From Novosphingobium beihaiense (GTDB taxonomy: Bacteria > Pseudomonadota > Alphaproteobacteria > Sphingomonadales > Sphingomonadaceae): a stretch of DNA of 64,000 bases. The notes under the pieces are model-generated. The model was not told the DNA's origin. It did not search any database and saw only the letters and a program-made list of their open reading frames with translations. Where the stretch lies: positions 310,001 to 374,000 of the forward strand of contig NZ_JALHLG010000005.1 of NCBI RefSeq assembly GCF_022832375.1. Direction: 5' to 3'. The position numbers were made by a program, and so were the translations under genes. Below are positions 63,208-64,000 of the stretch, piece by piece; the stretch's first letter is position 1, and each line of letters starts with the position of its first letter.

Positions 63208-64000
63208 CTACTCCCTCCGGCACAGCGCCTCGGCATTGGCGATCGAACTGACCGTGCGCACGAAGCTGTCCGGATTGAGCGAGATTGAATCGATGCCTTC
63301 ATCGACAAGGAAAGCGGCGAATTCGGGATAGTTGCTGGGCGCCTGGCCGCAGATGCCGATCTTGATGCGGCCATCGTGCGCCTTGGCGATGGCCTGTGCG
63401 ATCATGCGTTTGACGGCTTCGTTGCGCTCGTCGAACAGGTCCGCCAGCATGTCGGAATCGCGGTCTATACCGAGTGTGAGCTGGGTCAGGTCGTTCGAGC
63501 CGATCGAGAACCCGTCAAAGCGTTTGGCGAAGTCCTCCGCCAGGATCACGTTGGCCGGGATTTCGCACATCATGTAGATCTGCAAGCCGTTCTCGCCGCG
63601 TTTCAGGCCGTTCTCCGCCATGACTTCCAGCACGCGGTCGGCCTCTGCGGTGGTGCGGCAGAAGGGGACCATGATCACGACATTGGTGAAGCCCAGTTCC
63701 TCGCGCACGCGCTTGAGCGCCCGGCATTCCAGCGCGAAGCCTTCGCGGTAGCGTTCGTTGTAATAGCGCGAGGCGCCGCGAAAGCCGATCATCGGGTTTT
63801 CCTCGTCCGGTTCGAAGGCCGATCCGCCGAGGAGGTGGGCATATTCGTTGGTCTTGAAGTCGCTCAGACGGACAATCGCAGGGTGGGGGTGATAGGGCGT
63901 AGCCAGCTTGGCGATGCCGCGCGCCAGATGATCGACGAAGTAATCGGCAGGCGTGGGATAGCCGCGCGTCAGATCCTCTATGGCGCGGGCGTCTTCCACG
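63208..64000 (-). CDS. ppsA: Phosphoenolpyruvate synthase, C-terminal part (partial)
   Basis: 264 visible residues of the PEP-utilising TIM-barrel domain; the gene continues past the window. GFRGASRYYNERYREGF, IMVPFCRTTAEADRVL, EDFAKRFDGFSIGSNDLTQL and GICGQAPSNYPEFAAFLV with the conserved Cys are typical of PpsA (pyruvate, water dikinase), which makes PEP from pyruvate and ATP in gluconeogenesis. The stop is 105 nt from the tRNA, on the same strand; transcription of ppsA would run toward the tRNA. Confidence 0.92.
   Translation of the reverse strand, partial: VEDARAIEDLTRGYPTPADYFVDHLARGIAKLATPYHPHPAIVRLSDFKTNEYAHLLGGSAFEPDEENPMIGFRGASRYYNERYREGFALECRALKRVREELGFTNVVIMVPFCRTTAEADRVLEVMAENGLKRGENGLQIYMMCEIPANVILAEDFAKRFDGFSIGSNDLTQLTLGIDRDSDMLADLFDERNEAVKRMIAQAIAKAHDGRIKIGICGQAPSNYPEFAAFLVDEGIDSISLNPDSFVRTVSSIANAEALCRRE

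Overview
The window is GC-rich alphaproteobacterial chromosome, most likely from the Sphingomonadales (Novosphingobium/Sphingobium-like). Supporting signs are the nuoM-nuoN-birA-coaX-rnj gene order, an alphaproteobacterial SOS box (GTTC-N7-GTTC) before lexA, a ROSE-type RNA thermometer and RpoH-like promoter before a small heat-shock gene, and a trp/moa/lexA cluster. Genus is an inference from gene content only.

Region 1 (1-41184) is core chromosome. The end of nuoM, then nuoN, birA, coaX, rnj and a small DUF1467-type membrane gene form one + strand operon. It is closed by a 262-bp MITE-like element whose CTAG target duplication contains the last gene's stop codon. Next come a CPBP protease and a 907-aa coiled-coil membrane protein (-), then a + strand group containing a degenerate Hpt protein, two unrecognised proteins and a histidine-kinase-like protein without a phosphoacceptor His. 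PBP1A, a c-type cytochrome with a Met-rich repeat, gltX-gltA (-) and comEC (+) follow. From 31205 down to 21215 runs a long - strand series: ppiD, trpE, a YcxB-like gene, a phosphodiester glycosidase lipoprotein, trpG, trpD, trpC, moaC, moeA, lexA. Divergent from ppiD are tpiA (with a structured leader that can form a pseudoknot or two alternative hairpins), secG and pyrG. Then come a TonB-C protein, a chemoreceptor, hsp20, grxC, a nitrilase-family amidase, a DUF1178 protein, and an ArsR-MFS pair behind a perfect 19-bp palindrome.

Region 2 (about 41.2-63.03 kb) is a foreign island of about 22 kb, best read as an integrative mobilizable element. It carries a MobC-like protein, a relaxase, a VirD4/TraG-like coupling protein, a resolvase and, at the right end, a large serine recombinase whose frame runs into the 3' end of tRNA-Arg(CCT). 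No VirB/TrbB-type mating-pore genes are visible, so transfer would need a helper. Cargo includes an orphan adenine methyltransferase, a 1025-aa STAND NTPase with a seven-repeat WD-like propeller next to a MORN-like small gene (candidate defence module), a Cys-rich protein under a palindromic operator, an IS481 relic, and an operon of a small protein, a membrane protein and a secreted VWA-like protein with an intact MIDAS motif. Several island genes are AT-richer than the backbone.

Region 3 (63026-64000) returns to the chromosome with tRNA-Arg(CCT) and the 3' part of ppsA (-), cut by the window edge.
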